This document shows, one piece after another, positions 33,401 to 44,639 of a DNA stretch of 64,000 nucleotides. Under the pieces are notes generated by a model, which was given only the letters and a program-made list of their open reading frames with translations, was not told where the DNA came from and made no database searches. The translations under genes and the position numbers were made by a program. How positions within the stretch are numbered: the first letter of the stretch is position 1; every line of letters begins with the position of its first letter. Source of the DNA: Heterobilharzia americana (lineage: Eukaryota; Platyhelminthes; Trematoda; Strigeidida; Schistosomatidae); contig OX104134.1 of assembly GCA_944470555.2 (NCBI GenBank), positions 107,502,701 through 107,566,700 on the forward strand, in the 5' to 3' direction.

Positions 33401-35415
33401 AAAATCAAAAGTACTTTCTCGTGAAGTGATACAGCCTCCCAACAGTTCAACATGTTGTGTGCTTCCAAACAATACAACAAAACATCTAATACAATATAAT
33501 GTAAAAATGGATGTAAACAGGTGTAAGTTTAAAAAAAATTTAGAAAAGGATATTTTTACATCTTTGTATTTGTGTGCACATACTTAAGTAAGGTATGCTT
33601 GACTTCAAATCTCGATAAAAACTTCCCAGTAAATGGATATACACTGTATATTTCTCTTCAGTTACAATCAATTTTAATTTCGTGTTAATTTCGGCTAAAA
33701 ATCGATAAGTCCTTTGCTTATTTTCTTCTCTACTGACCTTTAAATGTTTTTCTTATTCTTCCGTTGACCTTAAGTGTCATGTAAACAACCTATCCCTTTT
33801 TGATGCGTTTTATCCTATAAATTGTGGGCTTTACATTATATATGCTTCAGGACGTGTTTTGAAGTAAGAAAATATTTAATGTGCTAGTTTGTTCGTTTAA
33901 ACTGATTCGAGCTCGTGACTTGTGCTTTTGTATAGAAGGTTATGAATTTGAATCTTACTTCACCTACCAAGTTTTAGGTGGTTAAAAAGTTATTGTGTGA
34001 GATGGTAAAAAAGGTGTGGCTCAAAGACTAATAAACGAGTCTACTGGTAAGTACTCTCAATTTGATTATCGATCTATTATAGTTTCATTACTTTTTGCAT
34101 TATCGAATGTAAAGAGAACACAGATGGATAGATGCTGCCGACAGTGAAATTAGCTCAACTGTACATAAATCCAAGGTGTTACTCATCCAGGTGGTATATC
34201 TAAGTAAAATTTACCAACATGAAAGACGGTAGGATGAGAATAATGACATGAATGCCGTTACGGCTATCAAACAAATAAGAAAGTAAATAAAGATAAACGT
34301 GAACCAACCGGAATCACTGTTTTTTATTTTGAGCCAGATCCCTTATAGTTTGAGCCGATGAACTCAGCTAGCAAACTTCAATTTTTTACTTGGCTTAGAA
34401 AAACAATAAGAAACTTCATACATCGATCCTGTATCTTTTTCAGTATGACTCGAACGAAATGGTGATGGATTATAGTTTGAAATACTGAACATATCCCAAA
34501 TAACTTACCTGATGAGTGTTCATAGAAAGGGTGATATTTAACGTAGTCAGGAATAGAATATGCTGCTAGTTGGCAAAGTCACTCTCGAAACATATTGAGC
34601 AAAAATACCACTAACTAAAATTGAAGTTGTCTTTGATGTTTATGTTTTTTTCCTGTCTATTTTGAGTAGGCTACTCAGTAGTTGATCTTTCATGTTTCAC
34701 TTCATAAACCTGTTGGTAGAGGTCATTTTTATATTGCTTCAAGTAGATGGTCATTTCCAATCTAGCATAGGCATTCTATCTTACACAGTAAAAACAAAGT
34801 TCAGTCGGCTAACAGTATATTTCTCAAACTAAGCCAGATGGAATTTATTCTCTGGTAGTCATACTTATGGTCTATGGTGAACCAGAAAGAAAGAACCTCT
34901 TATCTTTTAACTCTATGGTTATTTTCAAAGGCTGAAGTCAAATGACGAGATGCATCGCTTGATCTATTTTTCATTCTTTTTGACACATACCGGTTGATGT
35001 TTGAGACCGAGAGGTCTGAACAGCCCCTGTTATCAGATAATTTACCACTGATATACTGAAGTTATAGTTGGTCCGTTAGATAATTCAAACACTCTCTTGA
35101 TATTGATAATATGAAGTAATAATTATATATGATGTCCTTTGGTACTCTTATAAATAATTCAGTCTTACCACTACACTAATCGAAATTTTATATTTCTCAA
35201 ACTTGTCAGTCATTTATTATCAACATATAACCTAACATTACTGCATAACGATTCGGTTTGGTACATTTTGCACAAACACAGTCTACGGTAGCAAGACGAA
35301 AGGCAGAAATAATATTTTAAACGTTATAAAAAGTCACTGTATGAAAACAAGAGGCAATAAAGCAAATAACGAAGTTTGATATAAGGGTTAAGATGACGCA
35401 AAGGCATGGATGGAT
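30440..35415. other. Intron sequence, no confident gene
   Basis: Nearly 5 kb of AT-rich DNA. An 82-codon + frame at 31531-31779 is Leu/Phe-rich near its start and lacks other support. The CT run at 32229 is the only simple repeat. No RNA gene or recognised element was seen. Confidence 0.4.
32229..32245. repeat. (CT)n microsatellite
   Basis: CT dinucleotide repeated about eight times. Confidence 0.9.
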
Positions 35416-35419
35416 CTGC

Positions 35420-36600
35420 ATCATTACGATCAATACTCAGCTATATCGCTTACAGTTTCCAACCATTAATTTAGGCTGTTTTGTGAATCACAACTTGTAA
35501 GCCTACATAATTCACTTCAACTTTAAGGGAATTCATGAACTGATACCACATTTTGATCTCACCACCTTTCGATTTTTCCCTGTCTGAGTCTGAGTGAATG
35601 ATGACTAGGCATATGCAACACGTATCTCAGGTAACTTAGTCAATGAAGCTTTATGACTCCCTGAAATGACTTATCTTTTTACTCAAGACTCTACGTCTAG
35701 CCTCAGCATTTCTTGCATGGCTGTTCCACAATACTCAGATTTTGCAACGAAGATATCTGTAGTTGAATACATGCAGCCTTCTTGTGTGTCTATCTCTACT
35801 AGTTATATTTTGGATCCATAAATATAAAAGAAAGATTCTCTGTGCAGTTTACTCTACCCTTAGTTGATAATGGGATATCTCACTGATGTCATAAGTAGGA
35901 TTTCTTTAGCCACCGATGCATCACCGCTGATCTGAATTCCCAAGAAAAGTAAGCTGTCAACGCATTCACCTGGTTTACTGCCCAATTTCAGGCAAGGTAA
36001 AAACTCAGATACATCCTGAAGCAGCAGTTTGCATTTGAATAGTGATGAATAAATCCCAAACATTCTCAAATTTCGACTGAACGTGTCAATAGGATCACCT
36101 TTTGCCGACATCATTCAAAAGGATTATATCGTACTATAGGTCAACTAAAGAGTCTGCTGCAACAAGGTCAATCCCTGTAAAGTCAGATGAGGAGAAAGAA
36201 ATTTCTAGAAGCATGTCTAGAAAAACGAAAAATAATAATCGAGAGTGTACACCCTTGACAAATACCACTCAACTTTGGCACCTAACCAACGCGTGTTTGG
36301 ATACACAGCCTTCAACAAAGTGATATGCTTACTAAGGAGCACTTCCATTAACAGTCGCTGCCACAAGACCCGTCGATCAATGTAACTGAATGCTGCTTTC
36401 AGATCAAGAAGTACAGCTAATGCCAGATACTATTAAGCGTGCCGGCTTTCCGAAACCTGGCGGTAATTAAGCATCTGATCAATACACCTGCGATCAGATT
36501 TCAAACCTCCCTGATTTTCGCAGATTCGCTGTTCTCGAGTTTCACTAAAGCCTTCAAAGGTTATGAAACCTAGAACCTCGGACGCTTTATTCGTCGGGTT
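35420..36600 (-). mobile_element. Second LINE family, RT-containing decayed copy (E4)
   Basis: On the - strand near 36530-36320 the fingers and palm start are readable: a CIDQMLNYRQ-like remnant, then YLALAVLLDLKAAFSYID and RRVLWQRLLMEVLLSKHI. LDLKAAFSYIDR is the first catalytic Asp block of reverse transcriptase. Farther 3' (36114-35860) are DPIDTFSRNLRMFGI, KCKLLLQDVSEF and VDSLLFLGIQIS. The LINE-type order is kept, but frames are broken by indels. It ends about 220 bp before the next bestrophin exon. Confidence 0.7.
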
Positions 36601-36660
36601 GGTTGTTTTGTAGTTAGCAAAAAAGGATTTCCATTCTTTCTTGCCATTTGGCGCAGTCAG

Positions 36661-36685
36661 CTATATATATATATATGTATATATG
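36661..36685. repeat. Short (AT)n repeat
   Basis: An AT run with one G interruption, 136 bases before the exon at 36821. Confidence 0.85.
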
Positions 36686-36820
36686 ATCAAAGTTGCTGAT
36701 AGGATCTATTTTAAGATGGTCATATAGTCATCGTGTTATTATCATTGGTATTTTACCATTTTATTGCGAACTAATCACGTATAAAGTTTTTGAAACTAAT
36801 TTCCTTGTTTTTCTCAACAG

Positions 36821-37089
36821 GTGTCGTACCTTATTGTTGATGGAATGCATCATGAACATCCGGATCTCGTACGTGATGCATTCTGGAATACAACAGACAT
36901 TATACTCCCAGACTGGAGTAAGTTTGCATCTGAGGGTGGCATTGCAGAAATGGACATGGATGTACCAGAGACGGGTGATAAATTTATTGGTTCACTGGCT
37001 AATATTGATGTAACTGAACGCAAATCAAGCATTGCATTTTGGAATAGTACGAATTTACACAGACGAAGAACCTCTACAATGAGTGTAAA
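36821..37089 (+). CDS. Bestrophin-family anion channel, post-clasp exon
   Basis: A 269-base exon after a pyrimidine-rich acceptor (TTTTTCTCAACAG) and before donor GTAAGC. It enters in phase 0 and leaves with two bases of a codon. It encodes VSYLIVDGMHHEHPDLVRDA, FWNTTDIILPDWSKFASEGG and, later, DKFIGSLANIDVTERKSSIA. This matches the bestrophin cytosolic segment VSLLAVDEMHQDLP...YWN...FMGSTFNIS that follows the calcium clasp. In vertebrate structures this part wraps around neighbouring subunits. The middle is less conserved, as in other invertebrate members. The TAA at 37091-37093 falls after the donor, so this need not be the end of the protein. Confidence 0.92.
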
Positions 37090-37093
37090 GTAA

Positions 37094-39300
37094 GCCTCCC
37101 CTATATAAAATGATATCTTTTGTTTTCCAATATTCCAAAACATATATTATCACATTTTTGATTGGTTGACTGACTGATTATGTGTCTCAGTAGTAAATCA
37201 ATTGGAGCCCTGGTAGTACAGAGGAGGCAGAAATTTGTTTCGGGCAAGCATAAGTGATGGTTATAAGCAATATCAGGTAATAAATACTGATGAAGCTATT
37301 TTATAACGAAATAAAATAATCTAATTTACTTACTTAGTCTGTATCGATTGCTAACCAATACTGTTTAAGTTGCTTTCTTTAACGACTCACGTTTCATAAA
37401 CAATTTTGGATAGTATGAAAACTAATATCTATAATACTTAACTAAGAAGCCTAGTTCGATTGCAAATGTGATGTCCATTTTAAAACATTGCTTATTATGA
37501 AATTATGATAAGAAAACCAAAAAACGTAGTTAGTAGGCGTATTCAAATGAATAGTAGCTGATTGGTCGGTTTAGCAGAAGACTAAACTGTCAGATATAGA
37601 TAAATAACTTTAAAAGAAAACATAAAAACCTTCAGATAGGAGATTTGCATATATGAAATGCATCATTTTCGAAATGATAAACTATTCTTGACTTCTGAAA
37701 CAATAGATAACGTGATTTGATTTACATCATGAACTGTCACTTATCTTAAATGAAGTCTCTTGGCATAAATTCCTGGCATCCGTAAAACTACGGCAGAAAA
37801 CCAAAAGTAACTTGTAGAATATCTTATTTTATTTCTTTCTTGATGGCTGTCTTACGATACTTTAAATGCTACTGTAGTATTGATAATGAATGATCAGTAG
37901 CTTCACTATTGTCACAATAAAATACCGTTCCAAAGAGGCATATTTTAGCTATACATGATAGCTGACAGACACCACTGATTACAGGAGTGATGGTTGTTTA
38001 AAAAGTAAATTCACTGCCTTGTGCCTACACTAAAGTATGATTCACCTCCAATACATCAGACACAAAGTAACAGCTGCTCATAAGTTATCATGAAAAAACA
38101 ATATACCGCTCAGTCTGGCATTTAACTACGCTGCAAAGGAATTGGATGACCTACTTATTCATACGCCTCTAACTCTTTGATATCTCTAGTTTGTTTTCAC
38201 TGTTTTGGTGAAAAGTTCTTTCTTCAACAAACCTTTTTAAAGAACAACAAATGGCACTATCAACTTTGTAATCTATGGTGGTCAGTATTATCTACTTGTT
38301 AGCTTATGTCATTATATTTCAGCTCAGTAGTTTAACCCGCAAATGCTCACTCTAAAACCCCTAATTCCTGAGGCCGATGGTGCTCACTCTTGTGAAGAAC
38401 TGAAATTGCATGAAGCAACTGTTCACCACAACTTGTTTTTCATTCTTTTTCTTAACTAATATTTATCTGTGATACTAGACTATCTTCAAATATCTCCTGC
38501 CTATTCATGCATACTGTAACTCATTGAACTGCATGCATAATCTTCGAATAAGTTCTCTCTCTATTAAAGATACAAGTATGTTTTATGTGCGCTTATCCTG
38601 TAACCTTCAGTGTTTCTGAAGTCCCATCTTCTCCTCGTATATGTGTATAAGTGTTGGGGGATATTCACAACAACACTTGCTTTTAATAACTGAGTTTCAC
38701 AATCATAATATAGGGGAAAGCGCACCGTTGTTTGGCACGATCGTTCCCTAGTCAGCAATATGTCACACATAACGGGAATAGACAAAAGCTATTTTAATCA
38801 GCGTACATTATTACTTACCATTTAATCAGTCCATCCAATTACCTCAGTGTTGTTTTATGATAGTTCATTTATTTATTTTCGTCATCTTCATCTTAGTTGT
38901 TCTCAACGACTGTCACGTCTTCAAAATTGAATATTTCCGTAATGAGCTAATCATCAGTCAGTTGGTCTTTGTTGAATAGACTTGGTTGTTTTCTGGCGTC
39001 TGTTGACTGCGACAGTGGGATGGGGCGGTTAAATGGCTAACATTTACCAGATCATCTAGAGAGAATTAGTGCTCCACTGACTCTCCCTTCTTCACACTGA
39101 AACATAGATTTTCAACTTTGAAAGCGACTTTTTATATAAAATAATCACAACTATATCAAAGTATCATTACAGTTCTAGATATCAGACGCTTGAAATAAAG
39201 CATACTGAACGAAAATTGAAATATCTTCCTTGGAGATGTAAATTCTTTAGATTACTGCTGAAGGAAAGTTGTCATCATTTTCGACCGAAAAATTACAGGG
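37094..39300. other. Intron sequence, no recognised gene
   Basis: AT-rich and without coding or repeat signals I can name. Confidence 0.4.
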
Positions 39301-39314
39301 CAAAATTAAATAGT
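39301..39314 (+). repeat. Target-site duplication, left copy (Sm-alpha inverted pair)
   Basis: CAAAATTAAATAGT at 39301-39314 recurs exactly at 39747-39760. Confidence 0.8.
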
Positions 39315-39498
39315 AAAGATGGATAGTGGCTAGCAGTAGAATCCAGGATGCGCATTTCGTCTTATTCGGGACTCGTCAGCTGGATGTCCCTGTCTCCCAG
39401 TAAGTGATATTGTTTCCATCGGGATTCGGTCTACCGATTCAAACATCAGAGCGTCATCCACTAGACCACCGTGCCACGATAGCCACTTCTAGTGCAAC
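39315..39498 (-). mobile_element. Sm-alpha-like SINE, - arm of inverted pair
   Basis: On the - strand: a tRNA-like head (GTGGCTATCGTGGCACGGTG), a TTACTGGGAGACAGG body, a hammerhead, and CTGCTAGCCACTATCCATC. It stops at the left target-site duplication, so the usual 3' tail is absent. The 5' end faces the + arm. Confidence 0.8.
39341..39385 (-). ncRNA. Hammerhead ribozyme in Sm-alpha SINE (- arm)
   Basis: Stem I ATCCAG/CTGGAT, core CTGACGA, and a GAAATGCGCATC stem III with cleavage after ATC. Stem II keeps three pairs (GTC/GAC) and has a C-A mismatch next to the loop. All catalytic core bases are present. Confidence 0.78.
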
Positions 39499-39746
39499 GC
39501 TTAAAGCGATAGCTCCAGAGTTCCAATCCTGGTGGGAATAACATCACTCAGTGGGAGACAGGTACATCCAGCTGATGAGTCCCAAATAGGATGAAATGCA
39601 CATCCTGGATTCCACTGTCAGCCAATATTCATCTTTACTATAATAAGAACACAGGTAATATCGAGGCATCCGCACAGGAAGCCATATGCCAACAGAGACC
39701 GATCAATTCGGTCTAATCAACAATGGTATAATACAAGCAATTATAC
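39499..39746 (+). mobile_element. Sm-alpha-like SINE, + arm of inverted pair
   Basis: 5'-truncated inside the tRNA-like head (it starts at the sequence equivalent to GTTTGAAGCGAT). It keeps the body CATCACTCAGTGGGAGACAG, a hammerhead and a full 3' tail (CCAACAGAGACCGATCAATT). It abuts the right target-site duplication. Confidence 0.8.
39566..39610 (+). ncRNA. Hammerhead ribozyme in Sm-alpha SINE (+ arm), fully intact
   Basis: Stem I is 39566-39571 (ATCCAG) with 39605-39610 (CTGGAT). The core CTGATGA is 39572-39578, stem II is GTCC/GGAT (one G-U), and GAAA is 39593-39596. Stem III is ATG/CAT with a two-base loop, and cleavage is predicted after ATC at 39604. This is the closest copy to the published schistosome Sm-alpha hammerhead as I remember it. 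Confidence 0.88.
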
Positions 39747-39760
39747 CAAAATTAAATAGT
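39747..39760 (+). repeat. Target-site duplication, right copy (Sm-alpha inverted pair)
   Basis: Exact copy of the 14 bases at 39301-39314, after the + arm tail. Confidence 0.8.
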
Positions 39761-39853
39761 CATCAAAACCAATATTACTTTTAGCAGTTACTCATCTAAT
39801 GATAAATAAAGCACAGAAATATGTTGAAAAGATAAATTCATGATTGATAAGAC

Positions 39854-39903
39854 AAGACGTGGTTTCAGCGAACAAAAATGTTTGTTCGCTAAAACCATGT
39901 CTT
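39854..39903. repeat. Short perfect-like hairpin
   Basis: A 23-base arm (AAGACGTGGTTTCAGCGAAC plus AAA) and its inverted copy, with two mismatches and a four-base loop (AATG). The arm's start (AAGACGTGGTT) also occurs at the head of the SINE at 1675, so it may be a SINE remnant. Confidence 0.7.
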
Positions 39904-40399
39904 AATACTTTGAAAGCAAGTGAAGTCAGTCTTTATATGTACGACCTTTGTATCAGTTTATCTAATTATACTGTGGTCTGTTGGGCAAATACTTTAACGA
40001 GCTGCAAATAGAATATATTTATCTCATAATCTTGATTTAGAGACGAGAAAACAAACAATAAGTGTGCGTATGCACAAGATTTTCCCATTAATCATGCACA
40101 AAATTATCGTATCACTCTCTGTTCAGTAGGTGCAGGGGTTCAGTATGTTATATAAGCGAGTAATCATCATACCAGTGGTACAGTTGCTTAAATGTTAGTG
40201 TTTTCGTGCATTCTACCCGTCGATCACCATAAGCAACATCAACATAGGGCCAGGTATTACTGTGTAACAGTTCAAGAAGCCACACCTCATATCAGGACAA
40301 CAAGTAACAAAGCCATAAGATGAAGAACGAAGAGAGAAAGAAAAATTCAATCAAAAGAAGTAGATAGTAATAATAGAGGAAGGAGAAAGGCGAAAATAC

Positions 40400-40980
40400 T
40401 GAATTCAGCAAAGAGGTCAAGATGAAAATAAACTGTGGATACATCTTCGCCCAATGACATGGATTTTTAGCCATGTCACCTAGAGTCTCTAATCGCCAAT
40501 TTATGTTATCCCCTGGTTCCGAAACGGATAGTCTGCATCTCCCTATATAGCAAAGAACAACAGTCAAGGACTTAACGGAGAGATACCATGTTTTAGTCTG
40601 GCCACCTCTAACGCTTTTTCAGCCTAAACCTACTTCAGTCAACATTGCGCGACGAGCCAGTCTGTGAATAGACATGCGTAGCACACATCCCAACCACCTG
40701 AGCGGATAAAGGTTCAAAATCTCATCAAGTGAATTTCCTCTTCTTACCAATACTTTACAGTTAACTTCTGCATTACTGGTGTAGTGACACCACACTACAA
40801 CCTATGCTAAAAAGGCAACGGATGTAGAATACCTGAAGCCTTGTCTACTACCACATAGTAGAACAGAGCAAAGTGAAATGCAGTACATCCAATCCTTAAT
40901 CGGAAATCGGATTTTGAAGTGGCACCACAAATGGCGTAAGTTGGCGGAAGCTAATCAGACCTTTTGTATCCGTGCAGAAA
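40400..40980 (-). mobile_element. Second LINE family, 3' fragment (copy E5)
   Basis: On the - strand, 40567-40292 encodes VVLCYIGRCRLSVSEPGDNI, NWRLETLGDMAKNPCHW and a short Leu-rich tail. This matches the GRCRLPG...WLETLGDMAQ end of the E-family. Farther 5' (to about 40980) the RWLG...RRAM block is recognisable only with frameshifts. Confidence 0.65.
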
Positions 40981-40989
40981 TTACATTGG

Positions 40990-43490
40990 CCTCTTGAAGT
41001 AGTTTTCGACTTTCATTCTAACTTCTAATGAGAAGAATATTTAGCGTAATAATTTGTCGGATTAATTTCTGTGCATGATAAAAAATTGTTTCCTACTAAG
41101 CGCTGCTTTGTTTATATTCCACTTCATTTTCAAGGTTATCAAAGTCAAACATTTTTTTTACCAGACATCTATGGTGCTAGCGCAGTTGATACTAGAGTTC
41201 TCAAAGTCAACTCTATACGTTGCAATATTTTCGGCCCAAGAGTCCCAGTCTTGATAAGTCAGCCAGTTGGATTACAATAGTTTAAACACTGCTTCTGTAT
41301 ATCCTATTGAACTCGATCTTCAACTATAGAAACTGCATCACGTGTGTAGATCATTCCCGTCTGCTCAGTCGAATGTATTGACTGATGCTGTCGATATCTC
41401 AAATCTGTCCATACTATTCACTGGTATGTTGCATAATCCTAATGAAGAATAGTATGTAGTCTATAAAGTGGGGTTAGAAAAAAGCTGTAAACCTTTAGTT
41501 TGTTATTTTATACACTGTTGGTTTGAGCCGTGCTTCTCATAAAGAATTTTATCATATACATAATAAGTTTGAGTACAGTGGAATATCTGTCATTCATAGC
41601 GTAGTAGTACACTGATTCTTTTATGTGGATATCGTGTTGCACTGAAAGATAAAATGATTATTCTAACTCGCTTAATTCCAAAAAGATATGGTATTACCTT
41701 TGCTTTCATACTCTTGTATTCGGTGCTTTTATCTTCCGAAACAGTGAGTGAACAAGCCTGTAAGTGAGTGTCTTGATAAGTTGTCTTTCAGTGTTCTGTT
41801 GTTAATCAAGCTATGTAGCACCTGTCAAAATGGTTGTCGTTATGATTACGATTATTCACGCCCGCTGCTTTACAGCACTGTTATAACGATTGCTGTTTGC
41901 ATATGTAGTCAGGATTGTTTGAAAATATAAATCGCAATTACACTTGTGTATTCTTTACAGCGCTCATGTTAGCTACCTGTATTTTAACTGTTGTGTTTTT
42001 CATGCATGCATAAGATGGAAGTGTATCACCTATATAACTGGATTGTTACACGCTTGCTGCATTAGTTTCTTTAGTATTTTGCAGTGTAATCTTTACTGAA
42101 TGTCTACAAATTCCAGTTTGTTGTATGTTATTTATTTATATCCTAGCAGGAACTTTTCTGTTATAAAAGTCATTTGTGGTAAATTTTAACATATATGTCC
42201 CCAATAGCTGTTTTACTTGTAGTTGTATAAACAGATGTCCAAATTGAGTTTTTTCCTCAATTTGGGTTTTGTTTGACAATCGTATCAAACTCACGCTTAG
42301 ATACTATTATTCGCATCAATTTGGAATAATTAACATTTTGATTTCTAAATTTATGCCAATGGAGGTTTATCAGCCAAAATCTAACCTCAGCAAATAACTA
42401 TATCTGTTCATCTTCATTGTACCAGTAGAACAGAAGGGAAGGGGACACTCAGGTAGATAGGTAGGCGAGAAAGCAAGCATTCAAAACGAGAACCCTAGTA
42501 AATGGGCAAAATCACAGAGAGTCAGAGAGAGGGGTAAGGATAGTAAATCACGGCAGGGATAATTAGGATAGAGATAGAAATGATATTGGTGGGTTATGGT
42601 AACTAAAAGGGCAAGACGTCTGACAGGGAATTACAGGCTTGAGTCGAGTTAGTGACAAGGTTGGGAGCGCAGGAAAGTTGGCATATTGAGGTGACTGTTT
42701 TGCTCTATTCTCATGGGATTTTTACCGCACTCTTATGAAGCCCTTCGTGGTTCCCTTCTGGACATGTTCCGGAGACCTCATATTTCTTTACAGGTACAGT
42801 GATCAATGACTTCTTAGGCCTCTAAATGAGATAGCATATATGCCTTGTAGATTTTCAAGGATAGTTCCTAGGTGAGGGCTGCTAGGTGTGTGAGCACAAA
42901 AGTTAGTGTAGCGTAGGCTGTTGGAGCATCTCCTGGATTACTGGAACTAGAGTCCAACCACTCAGTCGGTACTAGCCCCAGGCATTTCTCCGCGGTGGTG
43001 TGAGAAGGCGCGTACGACGGGGCAACAAGATACTTTCTGCTTCTCTAGAGGTCATAAAAATACTGTTCGGCCTTTATCCAGGTTAAACTCCAGTCCATTA
43101 CGACGCTCTCACACTGCAAGCAAACTAAGATCGTCATACTCTGTTGGGCATCACAACTCTAAGATTCGACATCGGCAGAGTAAACAAGAACGGTAGAGGA
43201 GAGATCCAGCAGGAGAAAATTCACAAAAAGTGAGAAAGGAAGCGGACCAAACTGTGATCCTCAGGCTGTGCCACATGATGATCTTCAAGTTGACCAAGTC
43301 CTTCAATATGTTTGCTTTTATATCTCCCAAGGAATGTAAAACACGACAAATTTGTTTAGCTGACACCTTACTATTTAGCGCTATCACATTTATTAACTTT
43401 ATAGCAAGCTGGAATTTACAATATGTATGATAGCTCGCTATATGTTCTCTTCGATGAATGATTTTGTGCAGTCGAATTGTTGAATAAAGA
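40990..43490. other. Mostly unclassified sequence
   Basis: Holds a 69-codon frame at 41071-41280 and the signal-peptide-like frame at 41654. It also holds a purine-rich, GC-richer stretch (42420-43150) and a - frame at 43387-43151. The last two look like old, heavily decayed element sequence, but I cannot name the family. Confidence 0.35.
41654..41767 (+). other. Candidate signal-peptide exon (unproven)
   Basis: A 37-codon frame begins MIILTRLIPKRYGITFAFIL and continues LYSVLLSSET. A consensus donor (ACA/GTGAGT, 41744) falls right after SSET. A basic start plus hydrophobic core followed by a donor is typical of a first exon of a secreted protein. No following exon was identified. Confidence 0.22.
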
Positions 43491-43496
43491 TGACAT

Positions 43497-44071
43497 CTAC
43501 ATATACTTAACTATGTATGAGCTGCAAGAATTACAGGATAAAGATTTGCATACCTTCATGTTTTGATAATATGTGTATGTGGAGGTGGGTTGAAACCAGG
43601 TCAGGTTATGTTTCTTTCCTTCATTTCTGTTTATACAACTTTGGCCCCACTTTTCGTGAATAGATTCTGCTATGAGATGTTTTTTCATAGTTTCTAAGAG
43701 TTTTTTTGAATAATTCCGATGGCATCAAGATCGACCTGGTGAGTTGAAATCACGTTAGGCAGAGCGGTGGCTGAAACGTTTCTAGGCCTTTTTAGCTGTG
43801 CTGGATTCCCAGGAGTTCGGATAGAGGCCCCTCGGCGTTCATTTTCCCTGGTTTCCATTTCACGTGGAGTCAGTTCCACGTATATTGTACCGTGGTCTGA
43901 GCACCTTCCTTTGTAAACACAGTTAGGCCATGAATCCAGAAGGATCTCTTCCTTCACCTGGACTAGGGTGATCTGTGACTTGTTTGGTGATCTATACAAC
44001 ACTCTGGCTTTGCGTTTGTTGGGTAGTCTCCTAATCTCGTCCGAAGCGTATTTCCTGTGTTTAGTGTCCAT
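43497..44071 (-). mobile_element. Penelope-like element 3' end, third GIY-YIG subtype
   Basis: On the - strand, 44071-43694 encodes KRKARVLYRSPNKSQITLVQ, then NCVYKGRCSDHGTIYVELTP and RENERRGASI. The next frame (43688-43497) carries HLIAESIHEKWGQSCINRNE. NCVYK-x6-GTIYV is the GIY-YIG core, and the later ESI...NRNEG block is the usual end of the domain with its catalytic Glu. Sequence differs from the PLE copies at 12, 21 and 27 kb. A single frameshift separates the halves. Confidence 0.65.
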
Positions 44072-44639
44072 TGTTGAGGCCTAGGATTTAGAAGCAATTT
44101 TATCATTCCGTTTAACTTTGTTTTGAGGATGAAATTCATCAGATAATTGTTCCTTTAAAGAATTCTGTTCAAGTTTCATAGTTCTTTAACCCGTTCATTT
44201 TCATCCCTTTACAGGGTTTATGCTCTCCTTGAAAGACTGGAGGCAACGGGAGATCTCGCACTGATTGGATGTGGTGAATTGAAACACTTCCTCGAATGTG
44301 TTGCTTTCCCAAAAATGTCTATGCCCGAGTGCTTTTTTTCTGCTTGACAAGACAATCAAGGGAGGCCAGCTCACAAATATTCCATTTTTATGAGCTGAAC
44401 TTGGTACTGAGTGGTTTAAAATTCAGCGCATCTAAGAATGCCATGCAAGAGTCAGGTTTTAAAACCCAAAACATGTCATAAACACGCGTCAGCCAAGTTT
44501 TCGCTTTTGGAAAGTATGCGAAGACACTGTTCTTCGAATTCACTCATAAATAGGTTTGGTACTATGAGTGAGACAGGTGAACCAGCGGACACATCGCCAG
44601 CTTGTCCGTCTAATTTCCGTTTGGGGTGAAGTAGCTAGT

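Noticed and set aside
44215..44340. Exon-like VYALLERLEATGDLALIGCG after TTTACAG
   Set aside because: Lies between PLE and CR1 remnants and stops soon. Not recognised in bestrophins, so more likely element sequence.
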